Below, one piece after another: positions 18,694 through 28,464 of a stretch of DNA of 64,000 nt (its first letter is position 1; each line of letters begins with the position of its first letter). The notes under the pieces were generated by a model, which was not told the origin of the DNA, did no database searches, and was given only the letters and a program-made list of their open reading frames with translations. This stretch comes from GCA-2746605 sp963710615 (GTDB lineage Bacteria; Bacteroidota; Ignavibacteria; Ignavibacteriales; Melioribacteraceae), in NCBI GenBank assembly GCA_963710615.1, contig CAVQBF010000027.1, positions 1-64,000 of the forward strand, read 5' to 3'. A program made the position numbers and the translations under genes.

Positions 18694-20051
18694 TAAAAGT
18701 TCTCCTTAGCTTTTCTGCCCAGAATTGATAGCAAATTTATAAATGGTGAAAGAGGCGGTGTATAATTGAAATTTATTTCAGCCAAATTTTGTACAGGAAT
18801 TCTATTATAAATCATTGTTGAAATTATATCAGCATAACCAGAAATTTCTTCCGAACCTACAAACGAAGATCCCAATATTAACTTTGTGTTTTTATCGAAT
18901 ATTAATTTACCAAACACACTTTGGGAATCTGGCATAACTTTAACTTTATTATTTGCAACAGCAGTTACTGAACACGTATTTACAAAATGTTCTTTAGCTC
19001 GATCAAAAGATAACCCAACTAGTGAGATAAATTTTCCACAACACTGAAAAGCAGAATTGAGTATCACAGGTTTAGCAATTTGGTTTCCACCTGCTGCATT
19101 TTCTCCGGCAATATGCCCGTATTGATGTGCATAAGTTGCTAACGGCAAGTAATCATTTCTCTTAGTAATAAAATTAATAATCTCGGTATTGTCACCGGCA
19201 GCATAAATATTTGGATCACTAGTTCTTAGTCTGTTATCCAATTTTAATCCATCAAAATCGCCAAGTTTTAATCCTGCACTTTTAGCTATTTCATTGTTAG
19301 GTTGTATTCCAGCAGCAACAATTGCTAAATCAAAATCAATGAATCTGCCTTCATGTTTGAGCTGAGTAAATTTATTGTCTTTAGTAATAAATTTAGTTTG
19401 ATCATCAGTTGATAAAAAGATTATATTGCTTTTGGTAATTAGATCATAAACTATATGCTGGACCTCAACTTCCGCAGAAGGCATTGGTAATTCGGCTTGT
19501 TCAAGCAACGTAATATTAAAATTTGCACGATTAAGTGAGTCTGCAATTTCAAGTCCAATATAACCGGAACCAACAACTAAAATATTATTAACTTCATTAG
19601 AGTCTATATATTTTTTAACATCCAAATAATTTTCAACCGACTTATAACTAAATACATTTTCTAATGAAAACGGAAGATTATAAAGTTGATTTGGTTTTGA
19701 ACCGGTTGTCAAGATTAGTTTGTCATATTCGAATTCAGTTACACTATTAGTCCTTCTATTTAGCACAAAGACTATCTTATGTTTTCTATCAATCTCTTTT
19801 ACATAGTGATTGTTATAAACTTTAACTCCTTTATTCTTCTCAAATGATTCAGGAGTAAAAAAAACTATTTCATTATAATCTTTAATTTCTCCGGAAAAAA
19901 GATAAGGAAGTTCGCATGTTCCGGTTGAAATAAATTCACCGGCTTCAAATAGGATAACTTCAGCATCTGGATTTACCCTTTTGGCTTTGGCCGCTGCACT
20001 TGGTCCAGCTGCATTTCCTCCAATGACAATAATTTTATGCGCTTGATACAT
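18693..20051 (-). CDS. FAD-dependent pyridine nucleotide-disulfide oxidoreductase (CoA-disulfide reductase/NADH oxidase-like)
   Basis: The protein has 452 residues. It has an FAD Rossmann motif at the N-terminus (VIGGNAAGPSAAAKAKR), a single redox Cys at position 46 in STGTCELPY, an NAD(P)H-binding motif VVGSGYIGLEIA, the FAD-contacting IYAAGDN, and a C-terminal dimerisation domain. The single Cys46 in the S..CxLPY setting is the hallmark of the CoA-disulfide reductase, Nox and persulfide reductase group, rather than CxxxxC disulfide reductases. The actual substrate (CoA disulfide, O2 or persulfide) cannot be told from sequence. No rhodanese domain is fused. It is coupled to upp downstream and lies 38 bp after der. 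Confidence 0.88.
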   Translation of the reverse strand: MYQAHKIIVIGGNAAGPSAAAKAKRVNPDAEVILFEAGEFISTGTCELPYLFSGEIKDYNEIVFFTPESFEKNKGVKVYNNHYVKEIDRKHKIVFVLNRRTNSVTEFEYDKLILTTGSKPNQLYNLPFSLENVFSYKSVENYLDVKKYIDSNEVNNILVVGSGYIGLEIADSLNRANFNITLLEQAELPMPSAEVEVQHIVYDLITKSNIIFLSTDDQTKFITKDNKFTQLKHEGRFIDFDLAIVAAGIQPNNEIAKSAGLKLGDFDGLKLDNRLRTSDPNIYAAGDNTEIINFITKRNDYLPLATYAHQYGHIAGENAAGGNQIAKPVILNSAFQCCGKFISLVGLSFDRAKEHFVNTCSVTAVANNKVKVMPDSQSVFGKLIFDKNTKLILGSSFVGSEEISGYADIISTMIYNRIPVQNLAEINFNYTPPLSPFINLLSILGRKAKENF

Positions 20052-20089
20052 TTAGTGAAATGATTAAAAATAATTGAAAATAAATATAA

Positions 20090-21403
20090 TTATTTTTCTT
20101 TAAAGCTGACGGTTATTGGAACTCCTTCAAATCCAAAGAGAAGTCTAATCTTATTTTCCAGAAACCTTCTATAATGTTCGGGAACTTCTTTACTGTGGCT
20201 GCAAAAGAATAGAAATATGGGATACTTTTCACCAACTTGAGAAATAAATTTAATATTTATTTCATTTCCCCGTTTTGTGGAAGGTGGGGGGTTCTTTTTT
20301 ATTTCTTCCAATAAAAGTTCATTCAACTCTTTAGTAGGAATCTTTTTTAGTCTTTCATTTTGAATTGTTTTTGCTAAATCAATAAGCTTATAAATTCTTT
20401 GTTTTGTAAGTGCGGATATAAAGATCACTGGTAAATAATTGATCCCACCCAATCTTAATTTGGTTTCATCTTCAAATTCTTTTGCTGTATTAGTTTCTTT
20501 CTCAATTAAATCCCATTTGTTTACAGCCAGTATTATTCCTTTTCTTCTCTGAATCGCTTCATCAATTATTTTCTGGTCTTGATTTTCAATTCCGGTTTGA
20601 GCATCAATTAAAATTATTGCAACGTCGCAAATACTAAGTGCACGCCAAGTTCTAACATTAGAGTAGAATTCAATATTTTCTTTTACCTTAGCTTTTTTTC
20701 TTAGTCCGGCAGTATCAACCAATATGATTTCTTCGCCATAATATTTTAACACAGAATCTAGACTATCTCTCGTCGTTCCGGGAATATCAGTTACAATACT
20801 TCTATCATACCCCAGCAATGCATTTGTCAGTGATGATTTTCCAACATTAGGCTTACCTAAAAAAGCGATTTGTAATCTACTTTCCTCTTCCTGGCTTTCA
20901 TCCGGAAAATTTAGTTCATCAATTAATACATCCAAAACATCGCCTGTGTTTCTACCGTTCAAGGCTGATATATCAAAAATATGTTCCAACCCAAATGAAT
21001 AAAAATCTAATTTATCACTTTCAAATTTGGAAGTATCCGCTTTATTAACTAAAACAATTGTAGGCTTTTTTGTCATTCTTAAAAGTGCAGCTACTTCGTT
21101 ATCCAAATGAGTTACTCCGCTCCGTCCATCAGCGACGAATAAAATAGCATCCGCTTCATCAATTGCAATTTCAACTTGCTCTTTAATCGCTAGTTCAAAT
21201 TTATCTGTGCTTTCCTTCACGTAACCGCCTGTATCCATTAGCCTGAATACTTTTCCATTCCACTCAACTTCACCATAAACTCTGTCGCGTGTAACCCCGC
21301 TTTGATCATCAACTATGGATACTTGACTTTTTGTTAACCTATTAAAAAGGGTAGATTTTCCAACATTTGGTCTACCCACAATTACGACTAATGGAATTGG
21401 CAT
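20090..21403 (-). CDS. der: Ribosome biogenesis GTPase Der (EngA)
   Basis: This 437-residue double-GTPase acts in 50S subunit assembly. Both G domains are complete: GRPNVGKST with DTGG and NKAD in the first, GKPNVGKSS with DTAG and NKWD in the second. A C-terminal KH-like domain (about 350-437) follows. The tandem arrangement is unique to Der. Confidence 0.98.
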   Translation of the reverse strand: MPIPLVVIVGRPNVGKSTLFNRLTKSQVSIVDDQSGVTRDRVYGEVEWNGKVFRLMDTGGYVKESTDKFELAIKEQVEIAIDEADAILFVADGRSGVTHLDNEVAALLRMTKKPTIVLVNKADTSKFESDKLDFYSFGLEHIFDISALNGRNTGDVLDVLIDELNFPDESQEEESRLQIAFLGKPNVGKSSLTNALLGYDRSIVTDIPGTTRDSLDSVLKYYGEEIILVDTAGLRKKAKVKENIEFYSNVRTWRALSICDVAIILIDAQTGIENQDQKIIDEAIQRRKGIILAVNKWDLIEKETNTAKEFEDETKLRLGGINYLPVIFISALTKQRIYKLIDLAKTIQNERLKKIPTKELNELLLEEIKKNPPPSTKRGNEINIKFISQVGEKYPIFLFFCSHSKEVPEHYRRFLENKIRLLFGFEGVPITVSFKEK

Positions 21404-21463
21404 TAAATTTTTGGATTTAGATTTTTGAAATAAGAATTAGTTTTAAAACTGAAATATAGTGAA

Positions 21464-22369
21464 TTAGAAACTATAACTTAAGTTTAATTGAGGGTAATAG
21501 TCTTTATAAAATCCTATATTTTCAGATTCTAGGGAAATATTGAAGTTTAGTCTTTTATTAAATTTTGAGGCAGACCAGGCTGCGTCTATAGCACTAATAA
21601 AATGGTTTGATACAACTGCAATTACTGCCCATTTTGCAATGTTATAGTAATCATTTGCTTTGCCGCGCTCTTTTGAATACCACTTGAATTGTTCAACAAC
21701 CGGGACACCAAAACTATAAGGTTTTGTAACATCATCGCCAAATTCTATCCAACCTACATTAAACTGTGAGTACTTTCCTATCATTTCGTAATATTGTTGA
21801 TCACCAAATGGAGCGAGCTTATGTGAGTAATACCAGCCTATATCTTCTTCTAATTTATTTAATACGCTCCAATTTACTTGTGTTCTTTCAGCATCGTAAA
21901 AAAGATTGGCATAATCATCTAAGTTTAGTAATTCTCTTGAAGCATTTTTTTGCTGGTTATATAATTCGATTAGGTTATTTGCATTTTCATAAGACCAATT
22001 AGCGTAGCGAGAAGCACTCCAATTGTCATTTGCATAGTCTTCATAAAATTCTGTTTGATCATCGCCCTTATTATCGTAACTTACTGCCAAAACAATTGCA
22101 CCAACTTCAATAGCTGCGTAAATTCCGGCTTTCAGGAAATCTTCAGTATATATTTGACCGGCACCGGGTACTGCAAAAGACATAATACCTGCAAGAAATG
22201 GTTTTTTCTTATTATGTGTAATACTTAATTTGTAAGAACTATCAGCAGATTGGATTGCTTCCAAAGCAAATTGTGTGTCATTTATTAAAGATCCACTTAA
22301 AAGTGTTTTTTCAGTTTGGGAGAATACAAATGTGCAAAAAAGCAATAAAATTAAAAATATTTTTTTCAT
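21464..22369 (-). CDS. DUF5683-like exported/membrane protein
   Basis: This 301-residue protein has a clean signal peptide (MKKIFLILLLFCTFVFSQ). The segment near 56-100 (KKPFLAGIMSFAVPGAGQIY, then a hydrophobic helix) is the DUF5683 signature found across Bacteroidetes. A second hydrophobic stretch lies at about 240-262. The function is unknown. It starts eight bases after the stop of the peptidase-MA/barrel gene upstream, so it probably belongs to the porU-porV transcription unit. Confidence 0.78.
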   Translation of the reverse strand: MKKIFLILLLFCTFVFSQTEKTLLSGSLINDTQFALEAIQSADSSYKLSITHNKKKPFLAGIMSFAVPGAGQIYTEDFLKAGIYAAIEVGAIVLAVSYDNKGDDQTEFYEDYANDNWSASRYANWSYENANNLIELYNQQKNASRELLNLDDYANLFYDAERTQVNWSVLNKLEEDIGWYYSHKLAPFGDQQYYEMIGKYSQFNVGWIEFGDDVTKPYSFGVPVVEQFKWYSKERGKANDYYNIAKWAVIAVVSNHFISAIDAAWSASKFNKRLNFNISLESENIGFYKDYYPQLNLSYSF

Positions 22370-22377
22370 TTCAACCT

Positions 22378-25300
22378 CTAGAAACTAAAATCAAATAATA
22401 TTCCGCCGTAAAGTCTCCACTCTTTACCGTATGTAATAATTTCATCGTTTACGGTCTTATCAAACTCATCAAATGAATAGGAAGCATTAAAAAATAGACT
22501 TGTGGGAAATAAATAAAAAGATATCATTTTAATTCTCAACTCAGCTCCAGCGCCTTTTTTAAAGTCATTTAATTCTGGAATTTCTCCGTTCCAGGCATTG
22601 CCAAAATCACCATGGACTGAGAAGTAAATTTTATCAAAATAGAGATGACCCAAACGATAATCAATATTTTTAAATAATGGCAATCTATAAGTCAAATTCA
22701 ACCAAGCAAGTTCATTTCCACTTACAGCATAAAATGGATAACTTTTCATCCCAACTAATCCGCCTAAATAAAAATCAAAAAAGTCGGGAACTTGTGGCCC
22801 TAATATTGAAGCAAGTCTAAATCTAGCTGACAAAGTATGTTCATCATAAACTTGAAAATAATTTCTAAGATTTAGTTCCACTTTATGAAAATTAAAATTT
22901 CTATAAACTGGTATCAAAACCCCATCTTCTACTTCATATTCGCTTTCGGGATTATATTTATTCATCTCATAATTATAAATTGCTTCCACTTCCATTCCAA
23001 CCGGATTTATATCTCTATCAATTGTAGGATAAAGTGCTTTAAAATTATATTTAAGCTGGAGGTTTCGTCCAATAAAATAATCATCGCTGCTGCTGGGGTA
23101 TAATGTCGCTGTATTTGGAAATACAAAACTGCCAATTGCTGCAGAGTATTGACTGTAGATAAATCTGAATTCCAAATCATGCATTCTGTTAAATATTTTA
23201 TGCTTTGCAGCTAAATCAACTTCAAAAAGGTTGTAGGTTACATCGGTGTTAATTTTGCTTTCGTAAGTTGGTGGATCGGTAGTATTATCAACTCCAAACA
23301 AAATATCTACATCTGCTTTTCTGCTAATAGAAAAAAGATCAATTGAAAGTTCCGGTTTAAGTCCTAAGGAATACAGTAAAGGAAGTTTATTTTTATAAAT
23401 AAATGTTAAAAATAAATCTCGTTCCAGTCTTGTGTTTATTGAACCGCCAGCAAAAAGTGAATATCTGTTAAGCATATCTGATGATGTTAAATAAACGCCC
23501 GGTTTAATCTTATCAATTGCTGAGTTTGAAGTATTATAGTTATCAAATCTAATAAAAGGTAAAACTGTTAATCTTGTGAATGCACTGGAATACTTTTTTC
23601 GTTCAACATTAGGTAGTTCATAATCATTAAAGTTTGTCAATCTTTCAAAGTAGTCTTTCGAAAAGTCACCATACTTTTTATTTTTATTAAGCGGCGGATT
23701 TGGGATAAAAACATATTGATTAGCGGGCAATACATTTTTGGTTTCATCACTTTTGATTTCAAATATTTTATAACCTGAAGAAGTATATCCGGCATAAGTG
23801 ATATCGCCATTTATATTCACCGAAGGCATAAAAGCTCCGCCAGTAACATTGGTTAACTGAGTTTTTTCACTTGAGGAAATATTATATTTGTATAAATTAA
23901 AAATACCGGTTTCATCGGAGGAATAAACAAATTCATCATCTGAGATCATGACTGCATTTCGTTCATCATATTTTTCTTTTAATAAGAATACTCTATCACT
24001 TCCATCAATATTTATTTTTGCAATATCTCTTCCATGATGAAATGAATAACCAAATATTATTGATTTATTGTCAAGCGTAAATTTAGGATTGTATACTTGC
24101 TCACCATTATTGAAAAAAGTAAGACTTCTAAAATTTTTACCTTCCGAATCAACAATTCCAAGATTTGTTGAACCATCTTTTTGATAAACAAAAGTTATCA
24201 GTTTTCCATCATAAGAGATACTTGGATTATTTGCACGCAAACCAGAAGTAAGTTGTTTTTCCTCTTCTTCAACTATATCATAAACAAACAAGTCATGAAT
24301 ATTATTACCATCAGGATTTTTTCTGCTAAGTTTTGAATAAACTATCTTATTTGTGCCCGGAATAAAACTAAAAGTGGATCTTATTCCCATCTTTACTACG
24401 TCAATTTCTTTTGATTCTTTATTGTACTTGAAAATTCCGGCAGGTGAGAAATAATCATTCTTTGAATTTGAAATGAAGTAAATGTTCTTTCCATCTTCGG
24501 AGTAATAAGGGTAAAAATTTCCAAATCCATTTTTTGAAATTAATTCACCTTCAACTAAGTTTTCTCTTACAGGAGCAATCCTCTCCGAATAATTTTGTTT
24601 CAGGAAATTCGACCATTCATCATAAATTTCATTTCCATCTTTTCCGAGAACTTGTTCAAATGCTGCATCAATTGTAAAATTTGTCAAGTCCCCTAATCTA
24701 AAAGTTATATCTTGCAGTTTATCTTCACCATATTGCTGAGCGATATATCGGGTCAATGCAAATCCTGCATTATAGACAGATTCATTACCTAAACTGGTTT
24801 TGCTGAAGACACCCATCTCATTCCATGTGAGCATCTTATCATCTAAAGCATAGGACCTAAGTATCATATCCCGGTGAGTATCCCAATTATCATAATTGAA
24901 TTCCTCACGCATATATTGCGCAGTTCCTTCTGCAAACCAAGCAGGCATATTAAACGTAGCAACCGGATAAGATGCAATAAAATTAGGAAAACCGTAAAGT
25001 ATATCAGGACGACGTTTATCTTCATAATTTAGAAATTGTAAATAAAAAGCTGGGATTGTTCGTCCTATTTTCATTGCTGCTTGAATCTGCACCATATGTG
25101 TAAACTCATGTGAGATAACATTCCTTAGCCAATTATGAGTTCCACGAAGATCAAAATCGAGTGCAGAGGACCAAATCTCAATTTTATTATCAAAGAAATA
25201 TGTCGCACCGTTTGAGTAATCATCAATATCTTTAATTACATAATGCACTCTATCCGGCTCATAGGCATAAAGACTTGTGATAGGTTCCCAAACTTCATCA

Positions 25301-25464
25301 GCAATTTTTAAAACAGTTCTTGCGGTTCTTTCTGCTTCTTCGTGAAAATGCACTATTACATGTTCGCCTTCAATAGAGTACCAATTATAATCGGGATCAA
25401 AATCATCAATCTGCGAAAAGAGAGGAAAGCTTATTGCGATAAGTAAGAATAATATTTTCTTCAT
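22378..25464 (-). CDS. Peptidase-MA-like, PD40 propeller and beta-barrel outer-membrane protein
   Basis: This 1028-residue secreted protein has three parts. After the signal peptide (MKKILFLLIAISFPLFSQ) is a gluzincin-like domain with HEFTH at 119-123 and the third ligand in WFAEGTAQY (E179), so zinc binding looks intact. The middle (about 310-590) carries TolB/PD40-type repeats (for example FGNFYPYYSEDGKNIYFIS). The last 400 residues look like a surface-antigen-type beta-barrel ending in LYGGILFDFSF, an aromatic outer-membrane terminus. It may be a membrane-anchored metallopeptidase facing the cell exterior. The gene lies in the block downstream of porU and porV. Confidence 0.83.
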   Translation of the reverse strand: MKKILFLLIAISFPLFSQIDDFDPDYNWYSIEGEHVIVHFHEEAERTARTVLKIADEVWEPITSLYAYEPDRVHYVIKDIDDYSNGATYFFDNKIEIWSSALDFDLRGTHNWLRNVISHEFTHMVQIQAAMKIGRTIPAFYLQFLNYEDKRRPDILYGFPNFIASYPVATFNMPAWFAEGTAQYMREEFNYDNWDTHRDMILRSYALDDKMLTWNEMGVFSKTSLGNESVYNAGFALTRYIAQQYGEDKLQDITFRLGDLTNFTIDAAFEQVLGKDGNEIYDEWSNFLKQNYSERIAPVRENLVEGELISKNGFGNFYPYYSEDGKNIYFISNSKNDYFSPAGIFKYNKESKEIDVVKMGIRSTFSFIPGTNKIVYSKLSRKNPDGNNIHDLFVYDIVEEEEKQLTSGLRANNPSISYDGKLITFVYQKDGSTNLGIVDSEGKNFRSLTFFNNGEQVYNPKFTLDNKSIIFGYSFHHGRDIAKINIDGSDRVFLLKEKYDERNAVMISDDEFVYSSDETGIFNLYKYNISSSEKTQLTNVTGGAFMPSVNINGDITYAGYTSSGYKIFEIKSDETKNVLPANQYVFIPNPPLNKNKKYGDFSKDYFERLTNFNDYELPNVERKKYSSAFTRLTVLPFIRFDNYNTSNSAIDKIKPGVYLTSSDMLNRYSLFAGGSINTRLERDLFLTFIYKNKLPLLYSLGLKPELSIDLFSISRKADVDILFGVDNTTDPPTYESKINTDVTYNLFEVDLAAKHKIFNRMHDLEFRFIYSQYSAAIGSFVFPNTATLYPSSSDDYFIGRNLQLKYNFKALYPTIDRDINPVGMEVEAIYNYEMNKYNPESEYEVEDGVLIPVYRNFNFHKVELNLRNYFQVYDEHTLSARFRLASILGPQVPDFFDFYLGGLVGMKSYPFYAVSGNELAWLNLTYRLPLFKNIDYRLGHLYFDKIYFSVHGDFGNAWNGEIPELNDFKKGAGAELRIKMISFYLFPTSLFFNASYSFDEFDKTVNDEIITYGKEWRLYGGILFDFSF

Positions 25465-25485
25465 GGAATAATTTTTAGATTAGCT

Positions 25486-28461
25486 TTATTTGATTACAGC
25501 AATTTTAATAATTTTACTCTCAGTCTTTCCGTTATTGGATTTTACTTCGAGGTGAGCAAAATAGGGACCGCTCTGAATATTTGAAACATTCCAAGTATAT
25601 TCAGCATCAAGTCCGCCGGTTGCATTAAACTGAAATTCATCAACTAAGTCACCAGCAAGATCAAATATCTTTACTTCAACTCTTGCATCATCAGCGACGT
25701 AAGTTCTAATATATGTTTCATCTCCATAGACGGGATTTGGCCAATTATATGTTTTATTTTTAGGGAAGAACGTAGTTATTAAATTAGCATCCTCAGCTGA
25801 ACTAAGAGATGAGGAATTAGAATTATCTCCGTATCTACTTCCCCATTGAACCTCGCCAGTAGAATTGATACTCCAAAAGTATACATCGTTGTTTGAGGAT
25901 GTTACAGAAAGTACCATATCATTTTCTCTCTTAACAATTGTATTTAGTCTCGGAATGTTTCCACCAACAGAAATTGGAAAGCCTGAAATTAATTTTCCAT
26001 CATTGCCGGAAATTGCATATACATTTCCGTTATCTGAAAGTGAGATAATGTCATCAAATCCATCATTATTAAGATCAGCTATTAAAGGATTTCCTACAAA
26101 TTTATTTACCATTTCATTTTGGTACGGGAAATTATCGGCAATAGTTCCGTCTAAATTGACTGCTTTAATGATGTTGCCTTCGTTAAAAACAATATAGTTT
26201 TCACCATCTTGTTTTAAATCTGCCAGAGCAATTGACTCAATATTTTGAATAGACCCTGTAATTATTTTTCCAAGTACAGATTCTTCTTCCAGCATAACTA
26301 TATAATTGTCTTCTGCTAGAGCAATGGCTAAGTAATTTCCGGAGTTATTTTTAGTTAGAATTATTTGCTCAACTTTACTTTCTATAGCAAGTTCTGAACC
26401 ATTTTCAAATTTTACAGTACTTCCACTTGAAGCAACAATTTCATTATCAAGAATTGAAATTTGATTAACCGACTCCGTAAAGTATGAAACTGATTCAACT
26501 AACAAAGGTGCTTCTTTCGTACTGACATTATATTTATAATTAGCAATACTGCCATCATTATTTCCAACATAAATGATTATCTCATTATCATTTAACTGCT
26601 TAAGTACAATGGGTGAGCTGCTTTCAGCTCGTAATTCAATTGTATGTTGGGTAATTTCATTATCAAAATGAGCTATGTTAAGCAAATTACCTTGAGCTCC
26701 CACTACTACTTCAGTATCATTGTATTCAAGCACTGCAATCTCATTTTGGGTAAAGTTTGGGATATTAAATTGAGAAGAATTAACTATCAAATTACCAACA
26801 GTGACCGAAAAAGTTTCAATTTCAGTGGTTAATTTAAAACTTTGAGGAGAACCTAAATGTTTAATCTTGCCGAACAATTTTATATTTTCAGAACCAAAGC
26901 TAACATCAAAACTCATTTCATTGGAAATATCCGAAAAATTGGAAAAAGTAATTAAACTATTAGCACTATTATTTGTCATTGTATTTGGTTTAGTATCAAC
27001 TCCAAATTTATTTTGGTACAATCTAGATGGATTACTTGAATACCAAAAATCAAACTCCTCACCCTCTGCAATAATAATATCACCAAAAATTGTTTGAAAC
27101 TCTTCTCCAATATCCTGTATACCGTCTGCTTCTTCTAAATCGACTCCTCTATTTTCACCAATGTTAACTCTGTTCACTGTAATATTTTCTTCATTTGCAA
27201 TTTTTTCATCAATGTGCCAGATTAAAATTCCGTTTCCTGGAACAGCCCAGTCAAATTCGTCAACATCAAGTACAACACCTTTTAATGTATCAACAAACGC
27301 ATTGTTAAAATTATCCAGGTCTTCAGTAAAATTTATTGTTCTAATCTGTCCGCCGACCTTATATGTAATTATTACTCCATCCTTGTTTGCATCCCTTGCT
27401 CTATTTTCAATAAGATAATATTCAGTTGAATTTATTGGAATTTTAATTATTGTATTTTGATTCCTTTCAGCGACTTGATTGGCTACAATATTAACTGTCG
27501 AATTAATGATTGGAGTAACTGTATTGAGAAGCCTAGGCTCTTCCCATCCCAAATAAATTTTTTCCCAAGCAGATGGCTGTGGTGGAAAAAGACCTGCATA
27601 AGCAAATATTGATTGTCCATCCATTAATCCAAATCTGCCGATCGCACTCTTTCCGGTTTCAGCATCAAATAAATCGGGCAAACCCAAATGGCTTGCAATA
27701 CTTGAAACTAATAAACCATTAATTGAAAGTTCTAAAAGTGCAACTTCACCAAATCCGCTTTCTTCTCTAGATTCGGTTTCGGGCAAAATAATTGTGTGAT
27801 TTATAAACGAACCATCAGATAGTGGAAATCCATTAAAAGTATCTCCGTAAAAAGATTTGAGTGATCTTTCGCCTAAGTAGATTGAAGGTAAATCCCTTGC
27901 TTCCCCAAATAGATTCGAAGTGCTAATATCTTTACCAACACCGGCATGGAAAATTATGAATGTGTTAAATACAGAAAAGTCAAAACTAGGATTATCCTGA
28001 CTTACCAAATCCCAGACTTCCTTAGAAAAATCCCCTAAAACTTTAAACGATTCATCACCAACAGGTGAGTATTCCCTCATTGGTTTAGAGACAGTATAGA
28101 TGTCAGGAAGAACAGTAAAATTAATGTTAACTTTTCCATTTGAAACTTTGCTGTAATAATTTACTGCAAACTGCAAGTGATCTTCAAAATAGTTCTTATC
28201 ATGCGGAAGAGGATCTATTATATCATTACCATAATCTTTTGAATAGATGCTGCCAAAAGTACCATCACCATAAGTCAGTTCGAAATCATCTGGCTGAAAC
28301 TCTACCATTACAGCAAGAATATTTAGATTATCCTCAAATGCTTCAGAAGTTTCAGAAGTTTTAGAAATAACTTCTGAAGTTTGAAGTTGAGGTTGATACT
28401 TTTGTGCAATTAGAGTTACACCATAGAAGAACAGTATAAATACAAAAAACTTTTTAAACAT
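25486..28461 (-). CDS. M6-like secreted protein with degenerate zinc site and T9SS sorting tail
   Basis: This 991-residue protein has a signal peptide, an M6 (immune inhibitor A)-like domain (about 45-480), a propeller-like region (about 570-870, including LIADLNNDGFDDIISL) and a C-terminal T9SS type A tail with NWPNP about 80 residues from the end. M6 peptidases normally read HEFGHxLGLPDLYD; here the aligned residues 253-266 read SSIASHLGLPDLFD, so both zinc histidines and the catalytic Glu of HExxH are replaced while the following motif is preserved. I infer a non-catalytic protein. It starts three bases after the porV stop, which ties it to the secretion machinery. Confidence 0.85.
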   Translation of the reverse strand: MFKKFFVFILFFYGVTLIAQKYQPQLQTSEVISKTSETSEAFEDNLNILAVMVEFQPDDFELTYGDGTFGSIYSKDYGNDIIDPLPHDKNYFEDHLQFAVNYYSKVSNGKVNINFTVLPDIYTVSKPMREYSPVGDESFKVLGDFSKEVWDLVSQDNPSFDFSVFNTFIIFHAGVGKDISTSNLFGEARDLPSIYLGERSLKSFYGDTFNGFPLSDGSFINHTIILPETESREESGFGEVALLELSINGLLVSSIASHLGLPDLFDAETGKSAIGRFGLMDGQSIFAYAGLFPPQPSAWEKIYLGWEEPRLLNTVTPIINSTVNIVANQVAERNQNTIIKIPINSTEYYLIENRARDANKDGVIITYKVGGQIRTINFTEDLDNFNNAFVDTLKGVVLDVDEFDWAVPGNGILIWHIDEKIANEENITVNRVNIGENRGVDLEEADGIQDIGEEFQTIFGDIIIAEGEEFDFWYSSNPSRLYQNKFGVDTKPNTMTNNSANSLITFSNFSDISNEMSFDVSFGSENIKLFGKIKHLGSPQSFKLTTEIETFSVTVGNLIVNSSQFNIPNFTQNEIAVLEYNDTEVVVGAQGNLLNIAHFDNEITQHTIELRAESSSPIVLKQLNDNEIIIYVGNNDGSIANYKYNVSTKEAPLLVESVSYFTESVNQISILDNEIVASSGSTVKFENGSELAIESKVEQIILTKNNSGNYLAIALAEDNYIVMLEEESVLGKIITGSIQNIESIALADLKQDGENYIVFNEGNIIKAVNLDGTIADNFPYQNEMVNKFVGNPLIADLNNDGFDDIISLSDNGNVYAISGNDGKLISGFPISVGGNIPRLNTIVKRENDMVLSVTSSNNDVYFWSINSTGEVQWGSRYGDNSNSSSLSSAEDANLITTFFPKNKTYNWPNPVYGDETYIRTYVADDARVEVKIFDLAGDLVDEFQFNATGGLDAEYTWNVSNIQSGPYFAHLEVKSNNGKTESKIIKIAVIK

Positions 28462-28464
28462 ATT

